Assembly (NCBI GenBank): GCA_024734495.1
Contig: JALMQS010000327.1
Coordinates: forward strand, 105,033-169,032
Source of the DNA: Forficula auricularia
Lineage: Eukaryota; Arthropoda; Insecta; Dermaptera; Forficulidae
Direction of reading: 5' to 3'
Length of the DNA stretch: 64,000 nt
Shown: positions 1-10,630 of the stretch, one piece after another
How the letters are laid out: each line of letters begins with the position of its first letter
Position numbering within the stretch: position 1 is the first letter of the stretch
Translations under genes and position numbers: made by a program
The notes under the pieces: model-generated
Database searches by the model: none
What the model saw: the letters and a program-made list of their open reading frames with translations, nothing else
What the model was told of the DNA's origin: nothing

Positions 1-1010
1 GTAACGAGTTGCTCTACATATCGTGCTTATTTTCAACCCTGTAAGATCAAAATTGAAATTTGACGAGATTTTAAAATTCGTCTATTTCTCGTCAACTACG
101 CTATATATATAAATATAATAAAAAATACTTTAAATCTCAAATTTACGACCATGAATATTCAATTCGAACGAAAAATTCAGAATGCTATTAACCTTAGTCA
201 CAATTTTGACTTTTCTAATACAAAAAATTTAAGATAAAGGACATAATTTAAAAAAAAATAATTTTAGAAATGATCGAAATTTTAAATAACAAAAATTGGA
301 TTAATAAAAGGTCAAATATGGATTGTTTTTCTAATGTTTATAAAAAATTTTAGAGAAAAATAATTTTTCGGTGATATTCAGCTAGCAATTCTGTGAACGA
401 GGATATTTATTTTTTTGAAAGTGATATCAAATCTCAATCTCCATTTCACTCTGATTGAAATGTTTGTCGTCATTAATTGGGGGAAAATATTTTTTTTTAG
501 ATTACTTTGGTTTGGTGTGGGTATGCTAAATCTAAGTTTGCGATCTCGAAAGTGTGGGTGACAACTTTTGGTGGCCGGAAAAACCTCGAAATTTTCGGAC
601 TTTTTCCAGTTTTTCGCTTATAACTCGAAAACAGTTAATATTTTGTAAATAATCAGCCTATCTCAAGCTGATAGGTTATATGTGTTACCTCTAATTATAC
701 TCCAACCACCTCTGGGGCGAAATAAACTTTACGAACTTCCCAAAAAAGGGAAATTTCTACATAATATAACCATCTGTGTGCATCCACAATAAAATTATAT
801 TATTTAGATAGAGCCCATCCATATACATATTGACGACGGAAGCATCTCAAGGCATAATTATGATATTTTCTAGATTTCCTCCACATTTATTAAAAATCAA
901 ATAAGTAAATTATTAATTTTATTATTAAGCAATAATGAATGAACCGAGAAAAAATACAATAATGAGAAAGACCAGCCAGCCAGCCAGCCAGGTTTGTTTG
1001 AGCCAGCCAG

Positions 1011-1128
1011 TTGCGGGAGTCCAATTGCGGGAGAAGCTCTGCCTCTACCAGTACCAGGGGACTAGAATTCGAAAGGAGGGTTGCTTTGCTAAGTAAAAGC
1101 GCGCCGGACCATTTGAACAGCGAATAAT
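1011..1128 (+). repeat. GC-rich core repeat, copy 1
   Basis: The core begins with a doubled TTGCGGGAG (1011 and about 1025) and continues through CCAGGGGACTAGAATT and AAAAGCGCGCCGG to TTGAACAG. It is preceded by a CCAG tandem run. It lies in block A and is almost identical to the copy at 21345. Confidence 0.85.
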
Positions 1129-1199
1129 GATTTTCTCTAAGCAATTAAACATTAATAATAAATATATATGTATTTAACTTATTATATTAAACGAGCAAT

Positions 1200-1735
1200 G
1201 CTTGTATATATATAGACGGTTTCTCGAAAAAATCTCTAACGAGTTCGCTAAATATTGGTGTACTTATCAAGTATCATGAGTTATTAGTGGGTCGTGTATA
1301 GGTTTTAATCCGATTGAAATAAAGGAAGGGGTTGTAATTTAGTCATATCATAAAATAAATATTTTAATCGTTCATATCTCGTCTTCAGTAAGTCGCAGAG
1401 TCTTGAAATTAATGTGCCCATAATTATGAAAGTGGACTGAGTCAAAAATTAAAAAATTAGCTTTTTCATATTTTATGTTCCATTCATTTAAAAAGTACAG
1501 TAATAAGATGCTGGTTTTGAAAAATCGCATAAAATTGAACCGTTAAGTGGATTTCTAGTTGCCTCATTATATAGAATTCGAATCTTGTTTATGTTATAAA
1601 ACTTTATATATCTCGAAACTAATAATCTATGACTTGGAGCACTTTTATAATTATGGGCGCATTTGAAACTTAAGCTATTTAGAGGCAAAAAGATACCGAG
1701 TATCACTCGGTGCTCCAGTCACTTATATCATATTA
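1200..1735 (+). repeat. M2 module, block A copy
   Basis: The dispersed M2 module starts around gtatatatatag with a degenerate AACGGCTCTAACG and runs through CATGAGTTATTAG, GTTCATATCTCGTC and AAGTCGCAGAG. It ends near a short hairpin-like ACCGAG..CTCGGT followed by gctccag. The same sequence string recurs near 47520, 48620 and 56030, and in the R2-containing duplicates. No coding capacity is seen. Confidence 0.7.
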
Positions 1736-2486
1736 AAGGAACGATTTAAAAACATAAACTGACTTGTGAAGTTTTTTGCAGAAAAATATAAAAGTTTAAT
1801 AATTATAACTAGTCTAGGTGGTGTGTGAGGAGGGGGTGGGGGGGGGGGGACATCGGAAAATATTTTCAAAGCCCAAAATTAAGAGGTGGGTTCTTTCATA
1901 AATAATTATAGATTATTTGAATTCAATATTAAATATAGGAGAGTGGACAGGTGTATGGTAAAGTCATGTGGATGCTCACATCAGTTTATTTTAATTCAAA
2001 ATTTGATCCTTCGGTTGTTTAGTTTTTTGACACGTTTCGATATTAAATTTAAACTAGCTGTTTTTTTTTTGTTTTTCAATGACGACGAATTGTCTGCTGG
2101 TTTTCGATTTGCTTCAATTGCGAAATGCAGCATAAATGAACAATATATTTTATATTTAATTTTATTATTAATTAATTTCAAAGGCGTCTCCAGCGGAAAT
2201 AAGTTTTCATTTTTTATTACTTAATAAATGCGCGAATGAGTGATTGTTTCATTAGAATCCGATCGAAGAAAAGGACTAAAAATAATGGAGATAGAATGTA
2301 TCTCTATTCCTTTAGAGCTAAGCCATTGCAAGCAAGGATGCCAAAAACAAGTCCAAACCAATTTCAGACTATTAGATAATTTCTTAATTTCTATTATTTT
2401 ATTAAAAGCGAAAATAATATCATTTCGAAACTTAATTCTAAATATTTATGTATATATAAAAATATTAGTAGTAGAGGTGACAAGAA

Positions 2487-2598
2487 AATTGCGGGTTCGC
2501 TGCCGCTTAGACGTTTGGTTTCGTTGCTTCTGATTATTAAGAGACTAGAATCCGCCAGGAGGTTTGCTTTTGGAATAAAAGCGCGCTCTTTACAAATG
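2487..2598 (+). repeat. GC-rich core repeat, copy 2
   Basis: TTGCGGG is followed by a copy-specific spacer, then TTTCGTTGCTTCTG, GACTAGAATCCGCCAGG, AAAAGCGCGC and ACAAATG. It pairs with the copy at 28285. Confidence 0.85.
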
Positions 2599-2689
2599 CC
2601 CATGTGGATGATTGAATTTTGATTTCAATTTTACTATCCCAAAATCTATTTATTTCTTGTTTCAAAATTAAAAAGTAATATATTATCCA

Positions 2690-3258
2690 ATTCAAAAATC
2701 TTACTTTAGAGTAAAGTACTTTAAAAATATAAATTGCCTAAAAACTTTATTTAATCTTTTTGTGGTCCCCAAGGTACTTAATTAGGATATTAAATTTCAT
2801 CAAAATTGGTTAAGTCATTTTCATTATATTTAGAAAAAACTAATAAAAGTACTGAAAATAAAGTACTAATGTTTGTGGACCGATATGTACCAAAAACTAA
2901 TCAGCGCTTCATTTTGTTAAAATACTGGTAGGTTTTCAATTTCAATTCAATCGGTGCAACGGTGTGGAAAAATTCGTGGACGAAAAAAACGATAACACAC
3001 ATACATACATACATCCATCCATCCATCATCCCCACGCACTTCCAAAAAAATGGCACTTTTTGGCCTCTCGGCGAGATCCCAGGTAATTTTTAGCAAAACC
3101 GTCACGTGCTAAAATTCAATCTAATTGAATACTTCAATTTGTGACCTTAATTGAGTCCATGGGTTCCGTAGTCTTTACCTGAGGACCCTTTGAAGTCGCG
3201 TTTGCCGCGAGAGCGATTCCAATACTTTCTCCCATGCTTCGCATTGGATAAAGTAAAA
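2690..3258 (-). mobile_element. E1 element (non-autonomous, unclassified), reverse copy
   Basis: Read on the minus strand it starts ACTTTATCCAATGCGAAG at about 3258, continues through CATGGGAGAAAGTATTG and the conserved CCAATTTTGATGAAATTT, and ends near the TAAAGTACTTTA motif at about 2715. It matches the longer copy at 36878-37476 but lacks that copy's terminal hairpin. No protein-coding frame is seen. Confidence 0.75.
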
Positions 3259-3630
3259 AATTGTTTCGGTGCACATTTAAAAAACTAAACCATTACACAT
3301 GTTGACATATAGTCAAGTACTAAAAATCCAAAAATGGAGCTAACTAGAATTTACTGATGTTGGTTGAGTTTGTTCCAAAAATCTAGAATAATTATTTTTG
3401 GCCTTCTGCCACATTTTGGGTGTTTATTTTCAAAAAATTTTAAACAAAAATAACAATCTTCTAATGAGGATGTAATTTTTGACATTTCCCTTTAAAAAAT
3501 GATGCGGACGGTCGAAAATGATGTTTCTAGAACTTTAGACCAAATTCAACCAGCATTAAATTCTAGTTGGCACAAAGGTATTCAGTGAAACGCGTTTTAA
3601 TTAGAAAGAAACCGTTCTTACTAAAAACGG

Positions 3631-3661
<31 letters not shown>

Positions 3662-3712
3662 GCATAAGAACGAATGACGGCTTTTGACTGTGCCATCCAG
3701 GTGGGTCATTAA

Positions 3713-3868
3713 ATTGCGGGTGTTGTCGGAATGAAGAAAAACCATGACGAATTCAGCCTGTTCGGTTTCGCAGCTTCTCTGTTATTAGGAGATTAGAATC
3801 TTCCAAGTGGAATGCTTGACATGACAAGTAAAAGGCGCGCTGGACCCTTAACCAATATGCAACAAATG
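3713..3868 (+). repeat. GC-rich core repeat, copy 3
   Basis: This is a longer, diverged copy. TTGCGGG is separated by about 50 extra bases from TTTCGCAGCTTCTCTG, followed by AGATTAGAATCTTCCAAG, AAAGGCGCGCTGG and AACAAATG. Confidence 0.75.
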
Positions 3869-4902
3869 AAAGCCCGAGTATGGGTTTTCACTAAACAATT
3901 AAATATTAATAATATATTGTATTTATTAATTATCACGTTTTAGAGTAACTAATTTAAAAATAAACTGAATGAAGGAAGTTATTTCAGAAAAATATAAAAA
4001 TCAATTTCGATTTTTACCTCAACATTACGGGGTTGGGAGCTGATATTCAGCTAGCAATTATTTGAACGAGGATATTTATTTTTTTGAAAGTAATTTCAAA
4101 TCTCAATCTCAATTTTCACTCTGATTGAAATGTTGTCGTAATACTGAAATAATCAATTAAAATTAAAGAACGATCATACTCTTTGAATAAATTATTGAAA
4201 TGTTTAATATGTAGTATTTATTCATCTCTTGGAAACGAGAGGAGATGGTAGTAAATTGAAAGTTATTATGATTTCTTTGCCTATGATAATAGACCACCAG
4301 TATAGGTGTAGATATAGAGGATCCTAAAAGTGGTCTAACTTACATTAATTGCGGGAAAATATTATGTTTTCTAGGATCTTTTGGATTGATGTGGGTATGA
4401 CAAATCTAAGATTGCGATCTCGAAAGTGTGGGGGGCAAATTTTGATGGCCGAAAAACCTCTTAGTTTTGGGACTTTTTCCAGTTTGTCGCTTATTACTCG
4501 AAAACAGTTCATATTTTGTAAATAACCGACCTATAGTTAATTAAAGAGGACAAGATTTCGAGTCGATTAAAAAAATGCAAAATTGGTCCTGTAGTTCGAT
4601 TTTTATGGGGATCTCCGTATCACTTTTGAATATCCCAAAAACTCCATGAAGGAGCACGTTTTCAACAAAGACCACTCTATACATTTTTATACTAGATTAA
4701 ATCTGCTACAATTGAAACAAAGTTTCATCTTAAATTGAATAATGGTAACTATTCTATTATAGCTATAAGGAAAAGCGAAAATATTATAAAAATGTGATTT
4801 ACATTTTACTTCAGGTAAAGTCAATTTATTTCGACCTATTAATTCCATATATCTATTATATATGTATATATAAATATATTAGTAGAGGTGATAAATTAAG
4901 GA

Positions 4903-5031
4903 AATTGCGGGCGGGTTGGCGCTTGGCCGTCCAGGTTGTTTTCGTTGCTTCTGATTATCAAGAGACTAGAATCGACCAGGAGGTTTGCTTGTCAAGACCA
5001 AAATGCCCAGACACGGCGCCCTTAACAAATG
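4903..5031 (+). repeat. GC-rich core repeat, copy 4
   Basis: TTGCGGGCGGGTTGGCGC leads into TTCGTTGCTTCTGATTATC, GACTAGAATCGACCAGG and AACAAATGCCCATTAG. A run that has lost the usual AAAAGCGCG motif instead reads ACACGGCGCCC. It pairs with 30444. Confidence 0.85.
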
Positions 5032-5458
5032 CCCATTAGAATAATTGAATTTTGATTTCTACAAAACCACCAAATTCTAATATTTTTTGCAACCCTCTTG
5101 CTTTAACTTTAGTTTCTGCATCTCTATTGACAAGTTCTTCTATTATTTGGAATAATTAATTAATTATTGAGTGGTTCAAATTGTAATTTGATTTCGCTGC
5201 TTACACCTTACACTGCCTCCATGCGCCCGCATCTCTGATAAATGATAAGAAAAAGCGAAAAAATTATAAAAATGTCGGGATTTACTTTTTACTTCTCGTA
5301 AAGTCAATTTATTTCCAAACTTAATTTAAAATATGTATGTATATTTGTATATATATAGTGGAGTGCAGACAGGGGATGCTGGTGGCCTCCGAAGAACTTT
5401 GGCAATCCTTTCAATTGGAAAAGATTTCACAAATCAAACAAATAAATAAAGAGCAAAC

Positions 5459-5558
5459 AAATTGTGCTCGCTTTCGTTGCTTCTGAGTATCAAGAGACTA
5501 GAATCCGCCAAGAGGGTTGTTTCCTGAAAAGAATGCGCGCCAGTGCTCTTAACAAATG
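5459..5558 (+). repeat. GC-rich core repeat, copy 5
   Basis: TTGTGCTCGC replaces the usual TTGCGGG. The rest (TTCGTTGCTTCTGAGTATC, GACTAGAATCCGCCA, GCGCGCC, AACAAATG) is intact. It pairs with 30999. Confidence 0.8.
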
Positions 5559-5700
5559 CACATTTGAATGACTGAATTTTGATTTCTACTAAACTACTCC
5601 AAAGTCTATTTATTTATTTATTGATTTAAAGTTTATTATTATTCAATAATAGGCTTTTTATTATTTTTTAAAATTTAATTTAATAAAATATATGTGGGAT

Positions 5701-6025
5701 AATTGTGTACCATATCTGAGCTTTAATAAAAAAAATTCTTTTGATCTATTTTATATAAGAAATTAAAAAATATTAAAATGACTCATAAAGTCAATCATTA
5801 GCTAAAATTAAAAAATAGAGCTAATCCTTTGATTTTTGAAAAGTTCAAATACCAACACGTGCGTAATTTAAATTTTCTTTCTTTCATGTTAGCTGAACTA
5901 AGTTTATTTATTTTTTTGAAAATGATTTTAAACATATTTACATATTTAATTTAATCTGATTAATGTACTTGTTTGATAAAATATTATAGAAAATCACATT
6001 ATTGAATTCAGGCAATTTTTTTTTA
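5701..6025. other. AT-rich non-coding stretch
   Basis: Diverged repeat sequence resembling 17030-17200 (tgtactcgtttgat and aaatcacattat recur). No gene or structured element is recognised. Confidence 0.5.
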
Positions 6026-6041
6026 CTTTATCCAATGCGAA
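6026..6041 (+). mobile_element. 16-bp stub of E1 at the duplication breakpoint
   Basis: ACTTTATCCAATGCGA is the exact start of E1, and the next base enters R2-like sequence (aggttcgaggtcgcgg). E1 continues GCGAAGCATG and the R2-like copy at 11130 reads GCGGAAAGGTTC, so the join lies in a short GCG-AAG microhomology. Confidence 0.65.
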
Positions 6042-6566
6042 GGTTCGAGGTCGCGGCCAGTCATGTCACCGTTTTGGCCGCGACAATTTCGTGGAAGGGG
6101 GTCTGGTGTCCCCGGTCCTATAGGGACCTGGGCGCCCTGGGTGTCTGCAAAAATACTCTTAATAAAATGACGCTCAGGGCGATGATAGGCTCCATTTTTA
6201 ATTTCTCCACTTTCATGAGGCGGACCTTTAGGACGGGGCCCTGCCAAAATTATATAATGAACTAAAAGACTCTCTATGAGCTGTTGCGGGGTGTGTTGAA
6301 TGCCCCCAATTATCTGGCCTCGTTCCTAAAGAAATGTGTACATAATTTTAAATTTTTAACAAACTTGTAAATAATTTTAATTTTGACTTTTAATGTACAT
6401 ATTAAAAATATTTGTTTAAGACCGCCCATTTAACTTTAGTGGATGTAAGCCACAACATCTGGCATAATTTTTGACGGCTGTGGTTTTTTGTATATAAAAT
6501 GTAATCCTTTTCTTTTTCTTGTAAAGGGCTGCCCCCCTCTGCGTGGCGCAATAAACACAGTCAATT
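6041..6566 (+). pseudogene. R2-like LINE 3' end, duplicated truncated copy
   Basis: This matches the 3' part of the R2-like fragment at 10630-11655: the end of the reading frame (…ERFEVAASHVTVL…) and the 3' UTR ending caataaacacagtcaatt. The zinc-finger and endonuclease regions are missing because the duplication begins inside the frame. One extra G (ggaaggggg against ggaagggg) also shifts the frame relative to the other copy. It cannot encode a working protein. Confidence 0.75.
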
Positions 6567-6609
6567 GAAATCGGAAAACCGGAAGTGGACATTTACATTA
6601 AAGATTTTT

Positions 6610-7690
6610 CGTTTTTTTTTGTTTTTTTTATTTTCTCAAAAACTGCTCTAACGATTTTTTTAAAAATTAGTGTATTTGTCAAGTGTCATGAACTATTAGT
6701 TGTTTCAAATGTTTAATCAGATTGTAAAAAAGGAAGGGGGTGTAAATTAGGAGTGTCGTAAAATAAATATTTTAATCGTTCATATCTCGTCTTCAGAAAG
6801 TTGCAGAGCCTTGAAATTTGGAACATAATCTATCTAAAGGCTAGAAGAAGTATAACAAGATTTTGGCTAAAATATAAAACCTGAAAGTTGATATTTACGT
6901 ACGTAAGAATCCCCCCTAGCTTTCGCAACCATAAGTCTCAGAGATTTGATACAACTAATAACTCATGACACTTGATAAATGCACTCAATTTTTAAAAAAA
7001 TCGTTAGAGCTGTTTTTGAGAAAATAAAAAAACGAAATAAAGGATAGGGGTGTAAATTAGTAGTGTCGCGATGATTTCAAATAAATGAAAATGTGAAAGT
7101 CGTGTGGTGAACACACCAGTTGATTTCTATTGCTATCTTTTTAAATGAAATCTTTTGTAATAAAAAATATCTGATGAGCCAAATTTTGGAGAAACTAATC
7201 GTTTAACCTTTTAAATTTGGATTGATTTGTTTTATCATTTCTAATAGAAGGAAATTACCCTAGTGTAATTACAAAAAATAATAATTTGTAAATCCTAAAA
7301 ATATAATTTGATTTATAAATAAATTTATATTGAACTATTTATGGTATTTAAAATAAAAAAAAACAAAAAAAAAACAATTTATTATTAAAAGGAAATTGAG
7401 AAAAATGTATTTATAAATTTTTTCCAAGGGCATAGATTTTAATTTTTTTATCATATTATGTCAGAAAATTTCCCTTCCAATTTTTCTATTTTAGCCAAAA
7501 TCTTGTTATACTTCTTGTACTCTAGATAGCACAAGTTGCGAATTTCAAAGGTCTGCGTCTTTCTGAGGAGGAGATATGAATGATTAAAATATTTATTTTA
7601 CGACATTCCTAACACCTACAACCCCTTCCTTTAATTCAATCGGGTTAAAATGTGACACATCTATTAACTCATTACACTTGATAAATTATA
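6610..7690. repeat. Inverted pair of M2 modules
   Basis: The segment at about 6620-6711 (ttctcaaaaactgctctaac … catgaactattag) reappears as its reverse complement at 6941-7032. The later part of M2 (about 6755-6890) reappears reversed at about 7485-7640. The transcript could fold into long imperfect hairpins. The duplicate at 11700-12780 has the same arrangement. No coding sequence is seen. Confidence 0.7.
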
Positions 7691-8159
7691 TTTTTTCCCC
7701 TCTTCCTGGCTTCTGGCCTTAACCATTTAGCCAATCACTTTCTTTATATTATTTTATCTAATTAAGAATATATACACTTTCATTAGATCTTAAGATTAAC
7801 TAATTATAAATATAATGTAAATTTAATACATTAATTTATACAATTTTAAATATTTACACTAGCCCTTAGTACAAATATCTGAACAGCCATAACAACTTTT
7901 TCACTACACTCACACAAACACAAAAGATAATCACTATTTATTATGAATTTCACACTTTCGTTGATTTCAGAATATAGCATTTGTGCCCACTTTTTGTTCA
8001 AAACACATTCAAAAACCACATGATTGAGTAATAAATCAAATAAAATCTGGTAATAATTTCTCGGTCATTATTTATTTATTGATTAAAAAAATGTTATTAT
8101 ACAATAATATATAGTACAGTATTAAATTAAATTAAAAAAAACAAAGAAAATATTTTTAT
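7691..8159. other. AT-rich non-coding stretch
   Basis: Contains no supported gene. It is duplicated at 12780-14020, where the fold-back transposon has been inserted after cccactttt. Confidence 0.5.
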
Positions 8160-8265
8160 TATAGACAAAAGAATCAGCCGGGATTCGAATTCGGGATCTT
8201 CGCATGTCCAGTGCGATGCTTTCATAAGATCCATATCTCTTAGTCACTGCTCCCCGAACTCACGC
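8160..8265 (-). repeat. tRNA-like SINE head, copy 1 (tentative)
   Basis: On the minus strand, GGGAGCAGTGACTAAGAG resembles an acceptor/A-box region, and about 50 bases later AATTCGAATCCC resembles a Pol III B box. The T arm does not pair well, so this is more likely a tRNA-derived SINE head or decayed tRNA than a functional tRNA gene. The same sequence occurs at 14021-14126. Confidence 0.4.
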
Positions 8266-8361
8266 AAATACCTAATGTCTATATAAATTTGGAATTTCCA
8301 TTTATTTCATCTTTAATCTCTTCTTTATTCATTTTCATGATTCTGTGGTGACCTGACATAA

Positions 8362-9286
8362 TATCATCATCATTGAGTATACAGTCCTAAGACTGGTTTG
8401 ATGCAACAATCCGTCTCCACTCGACTCTGTCCCCCGCCAGCTGTTTGACCTCTCTAAATGTCTGGGATCCCATATCCCCAATTATTTGGTTGAAATATTC
8501 TAATCTGGGTCTTCCCCTTCCCCTTTTCTTTCCCACCTCCCCCTCCAAGATATCCCTAAGCAGTCCCCCATGTCTCAGTGTGTGCCCCATCATCTGACCT
8601 CTTCTCTTCTTCAGACTCTTCCGCAAGGTTCTTCTTTATCCGATTCTTCTAAGAACTTCTTCATTTGTAATTTTATCCATCCATTTGATATTCATCATTC
8701 TTTTGTAGCACCACATTTCGAAAGCCTCTAATCTCTTTCTATCCGCTTCTCTAATTGTCCAGGTTTCACTCCCGTACATGGCTATGCTCCGTACATATGT
8801 CTTCAATAGCAACTTCCTGTTTTCTAAGCTGATTGAGGAGGAGCATAGTAGTTTTTGTTTTGAATTAAACCCCATTTTTGCTTGGGCAATTCTTGATTTA
8901 ATTTAGTTTTCGCTCCTCCCATCCTATGTTAATTTACTTCCTAGGTAGCGGAATTCCTTAACTCCTTTTAGGTTTTCTTGGTTAATTTTGATGCATTCCT
9001 GTCTCGTTTGTTCTTTTTTTGTACATACTAGGACCTTGGTTTTATTCTTGTTTATTTTCATTTTGATTTCTATTAGGATTTGGTTAAATCCATTCAGAGC
9101 GTCCTCTAATTCTTTTTTATTGCTTCCTAGAAGGGCAATGTCATCGGCAAATCTTAACATAGTGATCTTTTGACCTTGGATTTCGATACCTGTATCAATT
9201 TTGTCTTTGAATTCTTTAATCGCTTCTTCTATGTATAAGTTGAAAATCATGGGTGACAGCACACATCCTTGTCTTACACCTTTTAC
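8362..9286 (-). pseudogene. RTE-like non-LTR retrotransposon, 5'-truncated, copy 1
   Basis: This is the C-terminal half of a reverse transcriptase polyprotein on the minus strand, copied by target-primed reverse transcription in life. Visible in order are GVRQGCVLSP, the catalytic LRFADDIALL, FRYLGSKLT, the RTE/endonuclease-RT type MYGSETWTIREADRKRLEAFE, and the C-terminal GRGRPRL. One reading frame runs throughout but carries stops near 8633, 8893 and 8916. Endonuclease and fingers are missing: homology ends at E1. The 3' end is a short ATGATG-type tail near 8370, typical of RTE elements. The copy at 14213 shares the same stops, so they predate the duplication. Clade assignment is from memory of such motifs. 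Confidence 0.8.
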
Positions 9287-9738
9287 GTTATCCAATGCGA
9301 AGCATGGGAGAAAGTATTGTAATCGGTCGCGCGGCAAGCGCGACTTCAGAGGGTCCTCAGGTAAAGACTACGGAACCCATGGACTCAATTAAGGTCACAA
9401 ATTGTAGTATTCAATTAGGTTTAATTTTAGCACGTGACGATTTTGCCAAAAATTACCAGGGATCTCGTCGAGAGGCCAAAAAGTGCCATTTTTTTTGGAA
9501 GTGCGTGGGGATGAATGGATGTATGTTATCGTTTTATTCGTCCACGATTTTTTCCACACATTTGCACTGATTGAAATTCAAATTGAAAACCTACCATTAG
9601 TTTAACAAAACGAAGCGCTGATTAGTTTTTGGTACATATCGGTCCACAAACATTAAGTACTTTATTTCAGTACTTTTTTAGTTTTTTCTAAATATCTTGA
9701 AAATGACTTAACCAATTTTGATGAAATTTAATATGATT
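9286..9738 (+). mobile_element. E1 element fragment, forward
   Basis: It begins gttatccaatgcgaag directly against the truncated 5' end of the RTE-like LINE and runs to gatgaaatttaatat, where a tandem array replaces the rest of E1. The full copy is at 36878-37476. Confidence 0.75.
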
Positions 9739-10020
9739 TTTGACGTTTCGGTTTTTATTGGTAACCATTGCTGAGACATGGAGGAATCGACTTTAAACCA
9801 AAAATAGCGATTGATTCTCATCTAATACTTGAGGAATAACCATTCTATATTGGATTTTTGACGTTTCGGCTTTTATTGGTAACCATTGCTTAAGACATAG
9901 AGAAATCGACTTTAAACCAAAAATAGCGATTGATTCTCATCTAATACTTGAGGAATAACCATTCTATATTGGATTTTTGACATTTAGGTTTTTATTGGTA
10001 ACCATTGCTGAAGACATGGA
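9735..10020 (+). repeat. 119-bp tandem repeat, about 2.4 units
   Basis: Units start gatttttgacgtttcgg at 9735 and 9852, with a partial unit at 9971. Each contains ttggtaaccattgct, atcgactttaaacc and taataccttgagg-like text (ctaatacttgagg). The duplicate has four full units. A single decayed unit lies at about 18722-18798. Confidence 0.9.
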
Positions 10021-10228
10021 AAAGGATTAAATCTTTCACAATTTATCATCAAAAAAATAATCTCAATTAACTAGATAGTTAACCAGTTCTAAATTAACAT
10101 GTTTGAAAATTTTGAAGAAAGATTTACTAAACACTATTAATAAGATACTCAATGAAAAAGAATATCTCATGAGATCTGAATTTCCACTTCAAGTAAAACT
10201 GCCGTCAATCTTTGATTGTCAGCTAAAT

Positions 10229-10630
10229 CAATTAATCGTCAGATATGCGTAAAATCAGTCCCCTTGCTTAGTCAACTCAGGCAATGCAGGTCATTTTTAC
10301 TTTCACATTTAAATTCATAGAATATAATGTGGAAGTATTGATATGCCCGGTCTGGGTCCTGACTATTTGGGAGCTTGTATCTCAGAGATGAAAAAAGCTA
10401 ATTTCATTTTGTAACTTGCAGGGGAAAGGATCGATGCCCTTAATAGTTGGAAACAGGATTTGGGACATAAAACCGAATATTGTGGTCCCCAGAGCCCAAA
10501 AAGCTGCGAAAAATCCATTGGTCAGTGCGTACGTATGTATGTACGTGTGTACGTATGTACCACCGCTTCGTTTCTCAACCATAAATCTCAGAGCTACGAA
10601 ATTCGAAACGAGTACAGCAAGCTTTGGTCG
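10229..10630. other. Spacer between the two B duplicates
   Basis: No gene is supported. It contains a CGTATGTA microsatellite (about 10530-10560) and the end of an M2-type repeat (ctcagagctacgaaattcgaaac) into which the R2-like element is inserted. Confidence 0.5.

Larger units (their letters stand above)
1..2640. repeat. Diverged repeat block A, copy 1
   Basis: The first bases (gtaacgagttgctctac) recur at 20347, and the order of landmarks is kept to about 28440 once the LINE at 21749-27178 is removed. Landmarks are a CCAG run (about 970-1010), a GC-rich core, the M2 module (about 1200-1730), a poly-G tract near 1835-1850 and the motif ggtgtatggtaaagtcatg near 1951. Small open frames exist on both strands (for example 1886-2224 plus and 1996-2181 minus). 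I do not call them genes because they overlap, are AT-driven and are conserved only as far as the whole block is duplicated. No host gene is visible here. Confidence 0.8.
2641..4139. other. Non-coding AT-rich stretch with E1 copy, core copy and simple repeats
   Basis: No gene is supported. It contains a reversed E1 element (2690-3258), an ACAT/CATC microsatellite near 2999-3028, a (TA)n run near 3636-3660 and one GC-rich core. Block A copy 2 lacks the equivalent E1 insertion. Confidence 0.6.
4140..5700. repeat. Repeat block A', copy 1
   Basis: It aligns in order with 29660-31220: tcaattaaaattaaaga, the gaaacgagaggagatgg tract, cctaaaagtggt, two GC-rich cores and a closing run of tttatttattga. 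Most differences are small indels. No gene is supported. Confidence 0.75.
6041..10228. repeat. Segmental duplication B, copy 1
   Basis: It is collinear and nearly identical with 11133-16320: R2-like 3' end, M2 inverted pair, tRNA-like head, RTE-like LINE fragment, E1 fragment, tandem array and a tail ending gattgtcagctaaatc. Copy 1 lacks the fold-back transposon found in copy 2 and has about two full tandem units where copy 2 has four. Confidence 0.9.

Noticed and set aside
1886..2224. Open frames on both strands at 1886-2224 and 1996-2181 that reappear in block A copy 2 (27787-28015)
   Set aside because: Conservation is explained by the block duplication. Plus and minus frames overlap, and neither has a recognisable domain or codon signal.
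3636..3660. Telomere- or origin-like meaning for the (TA)n, (CATC)n and CCAG runs
   Set aside because: They are ordinary microsatellites, with no telomeric TTAGG-type array in the window.
8160..8265. A functional tRNA gene
   Set aside because: A and B box resemblance is present, but the acceptor and T arms do not pair and the copy is inside a duplicated transposon cluster.
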